The notes below the pieces were generated by a model. The model was not told where the DNA came from and ran no database searches. It was given only the letters and a program-made list of their open reading frames with translations. From NCBI GenBank assembly GCA_017893485.1, contig CM030363.1:174060686-174124685 (forward strand): DNA of 64,000 nt, read 5' to 3'. Below, one piece after another: positions 47,458 to 59,810 of the stretch. The stretch comes from Hemerocallis citrina. Its lineage: Eukaryota > Streptophyta > Magnoliopsida > Asparagales > Asphodelaceae. Made by a program: the position numbers and the translations under genes. The first letter of the stretch is position 1. The number at the start of each line of letters is the position of its first letter.

Positions 47458-48582
47458 AGTGACCATATCGTTTTGAAAAGGATTTAATTAGGTTTGAACT
47501 AGCTCTCTGTTCATATCTATATTTCATAAATTCTGACAATAATTTTGTTTCCTTTTCTTCTCTTTTGAAAGCAAACTTTTCCAGAATTTAATATACATAA
47601 ATCTACAGTAAACCAGTATTTTTATAAACATTATTTGCCTTATAAAACATGTATTTTAGTCCTAATTTGTGTTCCATGCCCATAATTTCGACAATGAGAA
47701 CAATAGCATATTTCTTCATAATTTCGAGTTAGGTTTCCACAAATCACTACATTCTTTTGTTCTCTTTCTTATTGACATCCTACCACTTTTTTAGAACACA
47801 AAATATCATCTTTCTACAAAATAAAATCTATTTTTGTTAACTAATTACACATGATGCATTCAATCAACTATTTGCAAATACAAATTTTTTTACCATAACA
47901 TTCATGTAGCACAACAATATGGAGATTTCTAACACATTAATTAACAATTATTCATTAGCAATCAATCCATCAATTATTCTCTAAATTACCACTCTACTTT
48001 TAATTAAACAAGCATGGTTCCAATTTTTAACTAGTTGATTCATATAATTTCATTAAAATCATACCTAGCATGATATCTAATTCTAGAAGTATGAGAAACA
48101 CCCACCAGTTTGGATAAAAATGAAATAAAAACTCCTAAAGTCTCCTAGAATGCAAGAGAGTAGTCTTTTTCCTCCTAGATTGTGTTGCAAAATGCTCACA
48201 TTCTTGTTCCTTGTGCAACCCGATGCTTCACTTGCTTGGGGATGGGGCCGGCCTCCTTGGTTGGGACACACACAGTTTCACACTCAATCTTTTACTCCCT
48301 AATGTATTTCTCTCCTATATAATTTTTTCCTTTCAATTATTTCTTAGTGTAGTATACATGAAGGTAGGGGGTATTTATACTATTCTAGGATAGATTGGAG
48401 GGCTAGGATTTCATTAGATGGTTGGAGATGGATGGCTAGGATAGGATGGGAAGTTGTAGCAACCACCCATAAACAAAGTAACCACCCATGCACACACACC
48501 CACTCTCCCATCTTCTCTTTATGCATACCCGGCCTCTAAGGTGTGCAAAGCACACTACGTGCATGCACATGCCTTTCTAGTA

Positions 48583-48607
48583 CCCCCCCCCCCCCCCCCC
48601 CCCCCCC
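48583..48607. repeat. Poly-C run, 25 bases
   Basis: Uninterrupted C25 in the element E LTR. S2 has only ACTCCCTCC at the same place. Confidence 0.95.
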
Positions 48608-48952
48608 ATTTGAAATTTGTACAAATTTAATTAATCAATTGTTCACCATTTGTGTCTACATAACAAGTTATGACAATTTAAAAGATTAATTAAGTTTGTG
48701 GGTCTCAAAATAGTGGGCTTAGGCTTATGGGCTAAATAATAAAATATTTAATTACTAGAGTAGGCTCAAAATAAGAAAATAATATTTAGGCTTTATAAAA
48801 TAGGCTTTTTAGAAAAATAAAGGAAAAGAAAGAAATAATTGTTCATACTACAAAAGGAAATTTTATAAAATAAATACGTATATGAAATTTTGCACGCGCA
48901 CAACACGTGAAAATCAATATTTCTTATTAAAATGAAAGTTTAGGTTATTACA

Positions 48953-48965
48953 ACACTCCCTCGTT
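48953..48965 (-). other. Polypurine tract of element E
   Basis: Minus strand AACGAGGGAGTGT, immediately before the LTR start TGTAATAACC. Confidence 0.7.
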
Positions 48966-49031
48966 AGAATAGTTCCGTCCCCGGAACTACAATTAAAGAG
49001 TGAGAAAACAAAACACAACAAGATAATACAA

Positions 49032-50796
49032 TCAAACAAAGAGCTCAGGATGATCCTTCATCATCCTCTCCTCAGATTCCCAAGTAGCCTCTTCGACCAA
49101 CTGGTTTCTCCAGACTATCTTGACCATCGGTATCGTCTTATTCCTCAAGACTTTCTCCCGACGATCAACAATCTCAACTGGAAGCTCAATGTAACTCAGA
49201 TCCAACTACAAATCCTCTGGCACTTCAGGCAAATGATGACTTGGATCTGGAATGTAACCTCTCAGCATAGACACATGAAAGACATTGTGCACCTGAGACA
49301 ACTCTTCCGGTAACTCAAGCCGGTAAGCAGTTTTTCCGATCCTTTTCAATATCTTATACGGGCCTATGAACCTCGGGGCTAACTTTCCACCCATGCCGAA
49401 TCGGATCACGCCTTTGCTGGGCGATACCTTCAGAAAGACAAAGTCACTAACCTCGAACTCGAGGTCCCTCCTCCGATTGTCTGCATAGCTCTTCTGTCTA
49501 CTTTGAGCATCCACCAACCTCTTCCTAATCAGATCAATCTTTTTAGAGGTCTGCTGCACAATCTCAGGCCCAAACATCTTATGCTCCCCAACTTCGAACC
49601 AACAGACAGGCATCCTGCACTTCCTGCCATACAAAGCTTCGTACGGCGGCATCCCAATACTAGTCTGAAAACTATTGTTGTAGGCAAACTCCACCAAAGC
49701 TAAATGCCTTTTCCAACTGCCTCCAAAGTTTAGTACACAGCACCGAAGTATGTCCTCAAGAATATGGTTGACTCTCTCGGTCTGCCCATCGGACTGGGGA
49801 TGAAAAGCAGTGCTAAAATCCGTCTTGGTACCCAAGGCCGTCTGAAGACTCCTCCAGAAATGCGAAGTAAACTGCGCATCTCGATCAGACACAATAGTTA
49901 ACGGAACACCATGAAGCCTGACGATCTCACCAACATACATCTCAGCCAACTTGTCCATCGAAGCAGTGAGTTTCATTGCCAAGAAGTGAGCGGACTTGGT
50001 TTGTCGATCGACTATGACCCAAATCGCATCATTACTTTTTGGACTCTTAGGCAAACCCGTGATAAAATCCATACTGATGTTATCCCACTTCTATTCCGGA
50101 ATTGGTAACGGTTGCAATAAACCTCTGGGTTTCTGATTTTCGACTTCGACTTGTTGACAAATCTCCCACCTCGATACAAATTCAGCCACATCCCGCTTTA
50201 AACCTGACCACCAAAAATGCTGTTTAATGTCCTTGTACATCTTGGTACTCCCAGGATGTACTGAAAAAAGAGTAGCATGTGCTTCCTGAAGAATACTTTC
50301 TTTCAAGTCCGACTGATCCTAAAACACACAGTCTCTCTCCAAACCACAGCACTTCATCCTTGATCTGAAATCCAGGCAACTTGCCAGCACCAACCTGCTC
50401 CTTCATCTTTTGAATCTCTGCATCTTCCTTCTAACTTACAATAATCCTTTCGTTCAGCGTCGGTTGAAGCCTTAACTGAGCTAAAGATGATCTCAGGTCG
50501 TGCAGAACAACTTCAATACCAGCCCGATCAAACTCCTCTGCCAGCTGCCTCTGGGTTGTAATCAAACCCGCCAGACTGCTCTTGCAGCTAAGTGCATCAG
50601 CAACAACATTAGCCTTCCCAGGATGATACTTAATCTCCGAACGAATGTCCTTCAGTACCTCCAGCCATCTCCTTTGCCTCAGCTTCAAATCCTTCTGCAG
50701 ATAGATGTACTTCAAGCTTTTATGGTTTGTGTACATGTTCAACTTCTCACCATACACATAGTGTCTTGGTTGCTTTAAGCCGAAGATAATCGCAGC
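49032..50796 (-). pseudogene. Element E pol, downstream part (RNase H end, integrase, chromodomain)
   Basis: Continues the RNase H interrupted by element D: GLKQPRHYVYGEKLN, NHKSLKYIYLQKD, then ADALSCK. Integrase zinc region near 50150-50260 has HFWWSGLKRD, but its CxxC reads WEIC, losing one ligand. A TAG near 50093 precedes the core, which is open for 288 codons (50072-49206): MDFITGLP, SDRDAQFTS and QTERVN give all three catalytic residues. TAG at 49206 separates a chromodomain-like end (VRNK-like segment, then VEEATWESEE) that reaches TGA at 49032. A second copy-disabling change is in its RT (see the other part). Confidence 0.88.
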
Positions 50797-52762
50797 TGTA
50801 ACCCCTGTTTTTCATTTTATGTATTTTTGACTGTATTTTTCATTTTTGGTGTATTTCCCTCTCTTGTATTTTTCTGAACCGTATATTGGATTTGATTTCA
50901 AAATATATTCGTTTCTTTCTATTTTGAGCTCCTTGTGTTTGATTATTTGTCTCTTTTGCTTGTTTCTCATCATTTTGATCTTTTCATCATTTGTGGTCTC
51001 GATATCCTTATTTTTATTTTTCTGATTCCTTTTACTGTATGAAAATTCTTTGTGAAATGTGAAATTTAGTAAATTCTATCTATTTTTACAATCCTTTGGT
51101 GGAATTGGATTTCGTTTCATTGTTTACAAGATATCCCAGTTTTCGTACAACAGTATTGGGATTTCCAGATTCGCTAAACAATGTTTTCGTGTTGTTTTCC
51201 TATTTTTGATGACTTATCTATTCTTCCTGAAAAATTATGAAATTCTATATTTTGATTATGGACATATAGGGGAATACCCCAGATTTTTCGTGGAATTGTT
51301 TAATGTGTTTTCACGCTGTTTTCATGCTCTTGAAGTTGTTTTCTTGTTTTCTAGCTGAATCTAAATTTTGTATTCAAATCAGTTTTGAGCTGTGTTGTTG
51401 TAAACTAGTATCTGACTTAATTATACTTGCTGGATGCGTGTGGATGTCTATTTTCCAGATCCTTCGACGGATCTAGATTTTCTTGTTTGTAACTCCTGGA
51501 ATCACTGTTTTACTATAGCATGGTCTTGCTGTCCTGAACTTGAGATGTGTTCACTTTAGTCATTGATGAGATAACTTGCACTTGTACATGTTTAGTTTTC
51601 TACTTGCACTTGTCACATGATCATTGCATGCTATTCTTGATATATTTTGCACTTATACATGCTTGTTGGACATTAATAATAAATAACCAAGCTGGGATTT
51701 AAAGGACAGATCTAATAGTGGATAGTTGAGAAATGTGTACTCGGAAGGGGATCCACTGATCTACGTGATACTTGACATGATACTTGATACTTGCACGCAA
51801 GACACGATACTTGCCACTTGCACTCTTGAAACGTGATTACATGATACACGATACATGGAGCTTGGAGCTCAATTACTTGCTTGTCCCCGAGTATACTGCC
51901 CTTTATGGTCCACTATAAAATCTAAAGCGAAACTGTTGTGTTGTAGCAACCATGTAGTATGGGCTGCATGAAGTGTTACATAGATAGAAATCACTACAAA
52001 ACTTGAACGTGATACTTGAACATGATATGTGAACATGATACATGCTTGCTTGATACTTAACTACATGATACATGAGACTTGATTACATGAGACTTGAACT
52101 TGATACTTGATACATGAACATATGACACTCGATACTTGATGCATGTTCATAAGATACTTGTTTACTTGACACTTGATTTATTCAATGTACACTTGACACT
52201 TTTACCATGCTAGTTGTTTACCCTTGACATCATACTTATGCCATATGTTAGTTAATTTCCCTATGTGCTTGTATCTTACATTATAAGTGACCCGTGACTT
52301 GCAATTGACGGGTACTTGTGTTTTCTCTTTTCCTCTTTCCTGCATTCGATGAATTACAGATTATGGAGAACAGGTTCAAGATGGTATCAGAGACTTGAAG
52401 TATTAGTGATGTATTTATTATTATTATTTCTTGTATTGTGCTTGAACAATATTTGTATTCGTGAGACTTGGATTATTCATGTATTTGTGAGACTTGGATA
52501 TTTCTTGTATTTGGGCGATGTGACCCAAGACTTGTGTTTTATTCAGATCATGAATATTTGAGAATTATGTATTTGGTTTCAAGTATTCGTGATGGTATTT
52601 TGACTCATTATGTGCATGTGGTTGATAAATCGCTTCCGATTCTGTAAATTTCTCGTGCATGTTGTTAAGATTTCTTGAATAGCTTATGGATGATGAAAAT
52701 CATTCGCTGGAATTTTGTTACGTATTCGTATTCCGTATTCTTTTGGGAAGCGGGGCATGACA
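50797..52762 (+). mobile_element. 5' LTR of element D, internally deleted
   Basis: 1966 bp, TGTAACCCCTG to GGGGCATGACA. It follows the 3' LTR to about 51021, then jumps to the part matching 58071 onward (junction TTTTTCTGATTCC). The missing 1.43 kb corresponds to 56637-58070 and includes TATA box, telo-box and CT-rich leader, so this LTR should not drive normal transcription. Confidence 0.92.
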
Positions 52763-52772
52763 GAGTTTTTAG

Positions 52773-52790
52773 TGATATCAGAGCACCAGG
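52773..52790 (+). other. Primer-binding site of element D
   Basis: TGATATCAGAGCACCAGG, one transition away from TGGTATCAGAGC, ten bases after the LTR. Confidence 0.75.
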
Positions 52791-53049
52791 TTTGGCTAAT
52801 GTATTAGGCAAGTTTGGCTCGAACTGGAAATCTGTGCAACATTCATCAACCATGCATGCATAAATGAATCAAATATTACCAACATTGATCTGGATATAGT
52901 CTTATTCCATTCTTTTTGATCCCTTCTTATTTGATTTCTTTTTGGGTATGAATTCATTCTTCTTATACCCATATTCCTTGATTTTGGTGTCATCCCTTCT
53001 TTTCTCTGTCTCTTTTGCTTTTCTATCTTAGGTGTTGTGCTTGTGTGCT

Positions 53050-56000
53050 CTTTCCCTGCTTTTGTTCTGTTTGATTCTGGGGCAACCCATTCATTTGTCT
53101 CCTCTCGATTTGTCGCTCACCATCAGTTAGAGTGCAGCAACATGTCAGAGGCTTGGAACATCCTGACAGGTGGTGGAGTTGTCATTTGTTTCCGGAAGTG
53201 CAGGTAATATCCCGTTGTTATTGGGGACACAGAGTTCAAAGCCAATCTGATTGTAATCGGGAATTCGGGATTCGACGTTATTCTGGGAATAGATTGGTTG
53301 GGTGAAACCTATGTCGTTATTGATTGCCGTGCCAAGAAGGTTGTGTCCTGGATTCCAGACCGCACAGAGTTTGAGTTCCATGCCGGAGAGTCTTCCCTTG
53401 GCCGAGCTGCAGTTGATCAGGAGGTTTGTGCGATGGAGTTGCAATCAGGCTGTGAGGCTACGCCTCTAGTAGTTCGGAATTTCTTGGATGTTTTTCCAGA
53501 TGAGTTGCCTGGCTTACCCCTTGATAGGAAAGTGAAATTTGGTATTGATGTTCAGCCTGGAATATAGCCGATATCGAAGAGTCCCTACAGTATGGCACCG
53601 GTTGAGCTAGCAGAGCTTAAGGTGCAGATTCAGCAGTTGCTTGATTTGGGTTTCATCAGACCTAGTGTTTTGCCTTGGGGTACTCTGGTCCTTTTTGTTG
53701 ACAAGAAGGATGGTAGTCGTCGACTGTGCATGGATTATCGAGAACTGAATAGAATTACTGTGAAGAATCGGTATCTGTTGCCCAGGATAGATGATTTGTT
53801 TGATCAGCTGAGTGGGGCTGCTGTTTTCTTGAAGTTGGATCTTCGTTCTGGATATTACCAAGTCAAGGAGAAGGCTGCAGATATATATAAAACTGCTTTC
53901 AGGACTGATACGGGCACTATGAGTATCTTGTGATGCCGTTCGGAGTTACGAATGCGTTGGCTGTTTTCATGAGTCTTATGAACCGGATTTTCTCTCAGTT
54001 CTTGGATAGATTTGTGGTGGTCTTCATTAATGATATATTGGTGTATTCTCGGAATCGGGAAGATCATGCTGAGCATCTTAGAGTGGTTCTGCAGACTTTG
54101 AGAGAAAATCAGCTCTATGGGAAACTTAGCAAGTGCGAGTTTTGGCTTGACAGGATTTCTTTCTTAGGACACATTGTTTCTGGCGATGGTATTTTTGTGG
54201 ATCCTGCTAAGGTTGAGGCTGTGAAGGATTAGCCTATTCCCAAGTCAGTTTCAGAAGTCAGGAGTTTTCTCGGTTTAGCTAGCTATTATCGGAAGTTCGT
54301 CCAGGATTTTTCGAAGGTAGCGGGACCGTTGACTAAATTGACTGGGAATGATCAGAAGTTCAATTGGTCTGATGAGTGTGATGGAGCTTTTGTGGATTTG
54401 TAGAACAGATTGACGTCAGCGCCTATGTTGACTATTTCCGATGGTTCAGGCAGATTTGTAATTCACTGTGATGCTTCTGGTAAGAGTCTTGGAGTAGTTT
54501 TGATGCAAAAGGGCCGAGTCATTGCATATGCATCGAGGCAGTTGAAGCCGCATGAGAAGAACTATCCTACTAACGACTTGGAGTTAGCGGCAGTAATTTT
54601 TGCTTTGAAGCTATGGAGACATTATTTACTTGGGGACCGAGTGGAGATCTTTATAGACCACAAAAGTCTCAAGTACGTCTTCACCCAGAAGGAGTTAAAC
54701 ATGAGGCAAAGGCGTTGGTTGGAACTTATAGCCGATTATGACATCAGTTTACAATACCATCCTGGTAAAGTAAACTTGGTGCCAGATGCTTTGAGCAGGA
54801 GATTGGAAGTTATGTTCTTGCCTCTGCAGAGGGATCTGATTGAGCAGATGAGGAGGTTGGAGTTGGACGTTTTGTTGCCGAGTTCTGATCGGGGTTGTTT
54901 TGTGCTTCAACTACAGTCGTCTCTTGTTGATTAGATTAAAGAGGTGCAGGCTAGTGTTGCACAGTTGCAGAGATATCGAGCTGAGGTTGAGTCTGGGTCC
55001 AGGACGAACATGGTTATTCATATGGATGGATCTCTTCGTTTTGGTTCTAGATTATATGTCTCGGAAGGTGATGTTTGTCAGAGGTTGCTTGAGGAAGCCC
55101 ATCAGTCTTCGTATTCTATCCATCCTGGCGGTACTAAGATGTATCGAGATTTGAAGCTTCATTTCTGGTGGTAGGGTATGAAAATGGTTGTGGCTCAGCA
55201 TGTTGTTCAGTGTTTGATCAGTCAGCAGGTTAAGGCAGAGCATCAGAGAACCGCTGGACTTCTTCAATTGCTTCCTATTCCAGAGTGGAAGTGGGAACAT
55301 ATCACTATGGATTTTATGACTACTTTGCCGAGGAGTCCTAAGGGTCATAATGCCATTTGGGTGATTGTTGACCGTTTGACTTGCTCACTTCATTACTTTC
55401 CGTGTCAGTCTGTCGACTGAGAGCCTTTCTGAGAGGTACATGCAAGAGATTATCAGACTTCATGGGGTTCCAGTCAGTATTGTATCCGACAGGGATACGT
55501 GAATCAGATCTCAGTTTTGGGAGAGTCTTTAGAACAGTTTGGGGAGCAAATTAAAGTACAGTACAACTTTTCATCCCCAGACTGATGGACGGTCAGAGCG
55601 GACTATTCAGGTTCTTGAGGACATGCTGAGGTCCTGTATGCTTCAGTTTGGTGAGTCTTGGGAGGATCATTTGCATCTCGTATAGTTCTCGTAGAATAAC
55701 AGCTTTCAAGCCAGTATTAAAGCTACTCCGTTCGAGGCACTCTATGGGCAGAATTGCAGATCACCAGTGTGCTGGGATGACATTGGTGAGAGAAAGTTGT
55801 TGGGTCCGGAATTGATCACCAAGACAGTGGATTCAGTGGTTCAAATCAGGAAGCACTTGCAGGCAGCTCAGGACAGGCAGAGGCGGTGGGATGACATCCA
55901 TCGTAGGACTTTGGAGTTTGCTGTTGGTGACCATGTTTTCCTTAAGGTATCGCCGTGGCACGATGTCATTCGGTTCGGTGGCGGGGGCAAGCTTAGCCCG

Positions 56001-56308
56001 AGGTTTATTGGACCGTTCGTCTTGTATTGCCGTCAGCTTTATTAGGAGTGCACGATGTTTTCCATGTCTCACAACTCAAGAGATATATCCGAGATGAGAG
56101 CCACGTGATCGACTACTCTGAGTTGACCATTTGGCCGGATTTGAATTGTGAGATTCTGCCAGTTGCTATTGTGGATCGGCGGGAGAAAGTGCGTAAGAAC
56201 AAGGTCATCAACTTGGCTCGTGTTTCTTGGAATCCTCACTCGCCTGGTGAGTCAACTTGGGAGCTGATGGAGGAAATTCAGCAGAAGTTTCCTCATTTGT
56301 TTGAGTAG
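53050..56308 (+). pseudogene. Gypsy pol remnant of element D, no gag
   Basis: Protease (VLFDSGATHSFVS, Asp codon 53074) starts only about 280 bp after the primer site, leaving no room for gag. A stop at 53205 is followed by protease end and RT (53592 on: [34 protein letters not shown]). A frame change near 53910 precedes MPFGVTNA. The polymerase box reads FIND (Asn codon 54029) instead of FIDD. RNase H (54470-54800, [17 protein letters not shown]), integrase zinc region (HFWW, then TAG 55172), core (MDFMTTLPR, VSDRDT then TGA near 55499, TDGRSER) and C-terminal end (GESTWELMEEIQQKF) follow. Stops at 54229, 54401 and 54932 mostly replace Trp or Gln/Arg codons through transitions. Confidence 0.9.
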
Positions 56309-56395
56309 ATTGTTTTGTTTTGCTTTTGGTTGTTTTGTTTTGCTTGGGGTTACCCTATGTATCTTATTTTTGAATTTCGAGGACGAAATTTTCTT

Positions 56396-56410
56396 GTAGG
56401 TGGGTAGGAT
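56396..56410 (+). other. Polypurine tract of element D
   Basis: GTAGGTGGGTAGGAT directly before TGTAACCCC; shared with element B. Confidence 0.75.
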
Positions 56411-59400
56411 TGTAACCCCTGTTTTTCATTTTATGTATTTTTCACTGTATTTTTCATTTTTGGTGTATTTCCCTCTCTTGTATTTTTCTGAACCGTATAT
56501 TGGATTTGATTTCAATATATATTCGTTTCGTTCCATTTTGAGCTCCTTGTGTTTGATTGTTTGTCTCTTTTGTTCATTTCTCATCATTTTGATCTTTTCA
56601 TCATTTTTGGTCTCGATATCTTTATTTTTATTTTTCTTGATGTCGTGGTGGATTTTTGGTGGTGTTTTCCTTACCTATGATTTTTGACCCCAAATAAGAT
56701 TTTTCAAGAGCCATAGAATTCACACTAATTTGAATTCCTATTTGAATTTAACCCAATATCTATTACCCATTTGTATACCTATTACTACATACAAATACCC
56801 ACAACCCATTAGCCCATATTTACACCCTATATATATAACCCCCTTAACACAAACCCTAACCCTAATACCACAAACCCTAGCCTCCCTCTCTCCCTCTCCT
56901 CTCCCGGCCTGATCTGCCCCAACCCGAGCTCCCCCTCATCCCAGCCACCCCTACAGGCCGAGCCCCCTAGCTCCGGCCTACAACCACTCCGACAACCCCC
57001 ACCACCCGGCATACCCATATACTCGGACACCCCATCCCCCTCCTTGCTTGCCGATCACCAAACAAGCCACCACCATCATCAAAGTTGCATTTTTGAACCC
57101 CCATACTCTCTTTTCGTGGTGTTTCTCAAAGTTGGTATTTGCCACTTTGATCGTTGCATCAAGGAGATTCGTTCGTGAGAGGATTTTGTTCGTAGTTGCT
57201 TGGATTCGTGCTTGGAGTGGATTTTGTTCGTGGGTTTTGCTTCTAGGAGTATTTGCATCGTTCTTCATCCCCATATTAAGGCAAGTAACTTGTACTCCAA
57301 TTCATTTGTATGATACAAGTACCAAAGTTTACCTGTAGTGTAGTTGGGTCTAGAGACAACCTAAAATTGTGTTTTCCGTGATGGGATTTGTCTCTATTGT
57401 GATATTTTGGCCATAGAAGACTCATGACACAAATCTTGACAAGAAAAAACCTAGGATTTGCCCGATTCTTGATTTTGACATGTATGTGAAATTTGTGTGA
57501 AAATTCATGTTTGGATTGATACCCATGTGAAATAATAGGCGTGGACATGTTAGTAACCCTAAATCATGATGTTTAGATGCTTGGTAGGTTGTATTTCAAG
57601 TTGGGATGTGTTTGGACCAATATTCGTGAAGTTATGATGTTCTTGATTTGAAGTGTGAAATCTGTATTTTCTGAATGTTCTGTTTCATTGCTGTTTTCGT
57701 CCATACTACAGTTAGAATCTTGATTCCTGTATAAAATATGAAATTTAGATAATTTTGTCTATTTTCAAACCCCACTGGTTTTGCTTAATTTGGATTTCGT
57801 ATGACCGAGTTATGACTGTTTTAGTACAGAGGTGTCGATAATTTCCAGATTCTGTTTTGGGTTGATTTTGATAACAAACTATTTTCAAGAACTATGTTCT
57901 AAATGTCTTTTTGATTAAATATTTTGGTCAGTGTTTCTTTATGATATTAGGGACTACCCAGTATTTTGATGAATTTTAAAGACAAGTTTTATGTGGTGTT
58001 TCATGCTCGTTTCTAAAATCTACTTGTGCCGTATATTGCTCGCTGTTCAGTAAAGAACCTTATTTTCACTATGATTCCTTTTACTGTATGAAAATTCTTT
58101 GTGAAATGTGAAAGTTAGTAAATTCTATCTATTTTTATATCCCTTTGGCGGAATTTGATTTCGTTTCATTGTTTGTGAGATATCCTAGTTTTCGTACAGC
58201 AGTGTTGGGATTTCCAGATTCGCTAAACTATGTTTTCGTGTTGTTTTCCTATTTTTGATGACTTATCTATTCTTCCTGGAAAATTTTGAAATTCTATATT
58301 TTGATTCTGGACATATAGGGGAATACCCCAGATTTTTCGTGGAATTTTTTAATGTATTTTCACGCTGTTTTTATGCTCTTAAGTTGTTTTCTTGTTTTCT
58401 GGCTAAATCTAAATTCTGTATTCAAATCAGTTTTGAGCTGTGTTGTTGTGAACTAGTATGTGACTTAATTATACTCGCTGGATGCGTGTGGATGTTTATT
58501 TTCCAGATCCTTCAATGGATCTAGATTTTCTTGTTTGTAATTCTTGAAATCACTGTTTTACTACAACATGGTCTTGCTGTCCTGAACTTGAGATGTGTTC
58601 ACTTTAGTCGTTTATGAGATAACTTGCACTTGTACATGTTTATTTTACTACTTGCACTTGTCACATGATCATGCCATGCTATTCTTGATATATTTTGCAC
58701 GTATACATGCTTGTTGGACATTAATAATAAATAACCAAGTCGGGGTTTAAGGGACAGATCTAATAGTGGATAGTTCAGAAATATGTACTCGGAAAGGGAT
58801 CCACTGATCTACATGATACTTGACATGAAACTTGATACTTGCCCTCAAGACACGATACTTGCCACTTGCACTCTTGACACGTGATTACATGATACATGAT
58901 ACATGGAGCTTGGAGCTCAATTACTTGCTTGTCCCCGAGTATACTGCCCTTTATGGTCCACTATGAAATCTAAAGCGAAACTGTTGTGTTGTAGCAACCA
59001 TGTAGTATGGGCTGCATGAAGTGTTACCTAGATAGAAATCACTACAAGACTTGAACATGATACTTGAACATGATAAGTGAACATGATACATGCTTGCTTG
59101 ATACTTGACTACATGATACATGATACTTGATTACATGAGACTTGAACTTGATACTTGATACATGAATATATGACACTCGACACTTGATGCATGTTTAAAA
59201 GATACTTGTTTACTTGACACTTGATTTATACCATGTACACTTGATAACTTTACCTTGCTAGTTGTTTACCCTTAACATCATTCTTATACCATGTGTTAGT
59301 TAGTTTCTCCATGTGCTTGTATCCTACATTATAAGTGACCCGTGACTTGCAATTGATGGGTACTTGTGTTTTCTCTTTTTCTCTTTCCTGCATTCGATGA

Positions 59401-59810
59401 ATTGCAGATTATGGAGAACAGGTTCAAGATGGTATCAGAGACTTGAAGTATTAGTGCTGCATTTATTATTATTATTTCTTGTATCGTGCTTGAACAATAT
59501 TTGTATTCGTGAGACTTGGATTATTCATGTATTTGTGAGACTTGGATATTTCTTGTATTTGGGCGATGTGACCCAAGACTTGTGTTTTATTCAGATCATG
59601 ACTATTTGAGAATTATGTATTTGGTTTCAAGTATTCGTGATGGTATTTTGAGTCATTATGTGCATGTGGTCTATAAATCGCTTCCGACTCTGTATATTTC
59701 TCGTGCATGTTGTTAAGATTTCTTGAACAGCTTATGGATGATGAAAATCATTCGCTGGGCTTTTGTTACGTATCCGTATTTCGTATTCTTTTGGGAAGCG
59801 GAGCGTGACA
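56411..59810 (+). mobile_element. 3' LTR of element D
   Basis: 3400 bp, TGTAACCCCTG to GAGCGTGACA. It retains a TATA box at about 56828-56838, CCCTAACCCTAA, CT-rich leader, and the ACATGATACTTG minisatellite (58810-59240). It is close to S1 over the whole length. Confidence 0.95.
56828..56838 (+). promoter_or_regulatory. TATA box in the 3' LTR of element D
   Basis: TATATATATAA after ACACCC, with a CCCTAACCCTAA motif about 25-30 bp downstream. It is the only TATA box left in element D. Confidence 0.6.

Larger units (their letters stand above)
45630..48952 (-). mobile_element. 3' LTR of element E
   Basis: 3323 bp, plus-strand start TGTGACGCCCCGAATTCC, end GGTTATTACA. It aligns with S2 over its whole length and with the start of the right LTR at 63149. 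It carries a 25-base C run (48583-48607) that is missing in S2 and two tRNA-like modules at 47231-47286 and 47386-47457. Confidence 0.92.
50797..59810 (+). mobile_element. Gypsy element D, nested in E, TSD GCAGC
   Basis: 9014 bp between perfect GCAGC duplications (50792-50796 and 59811-59815). It has two LTRs, a primer site, pol remnants and a purine tract in the correct order on the plus strand. It splits the RNase H region of element E, so it is younger than E. Gag is absent, and the 5' LTR is 1.43 kb shorter than the 3' LTR. A 210-bp LTR sample (51761-51970 against 58810-59020) shows about seven differences, roughly 3 percent. Confidence 0.95.
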
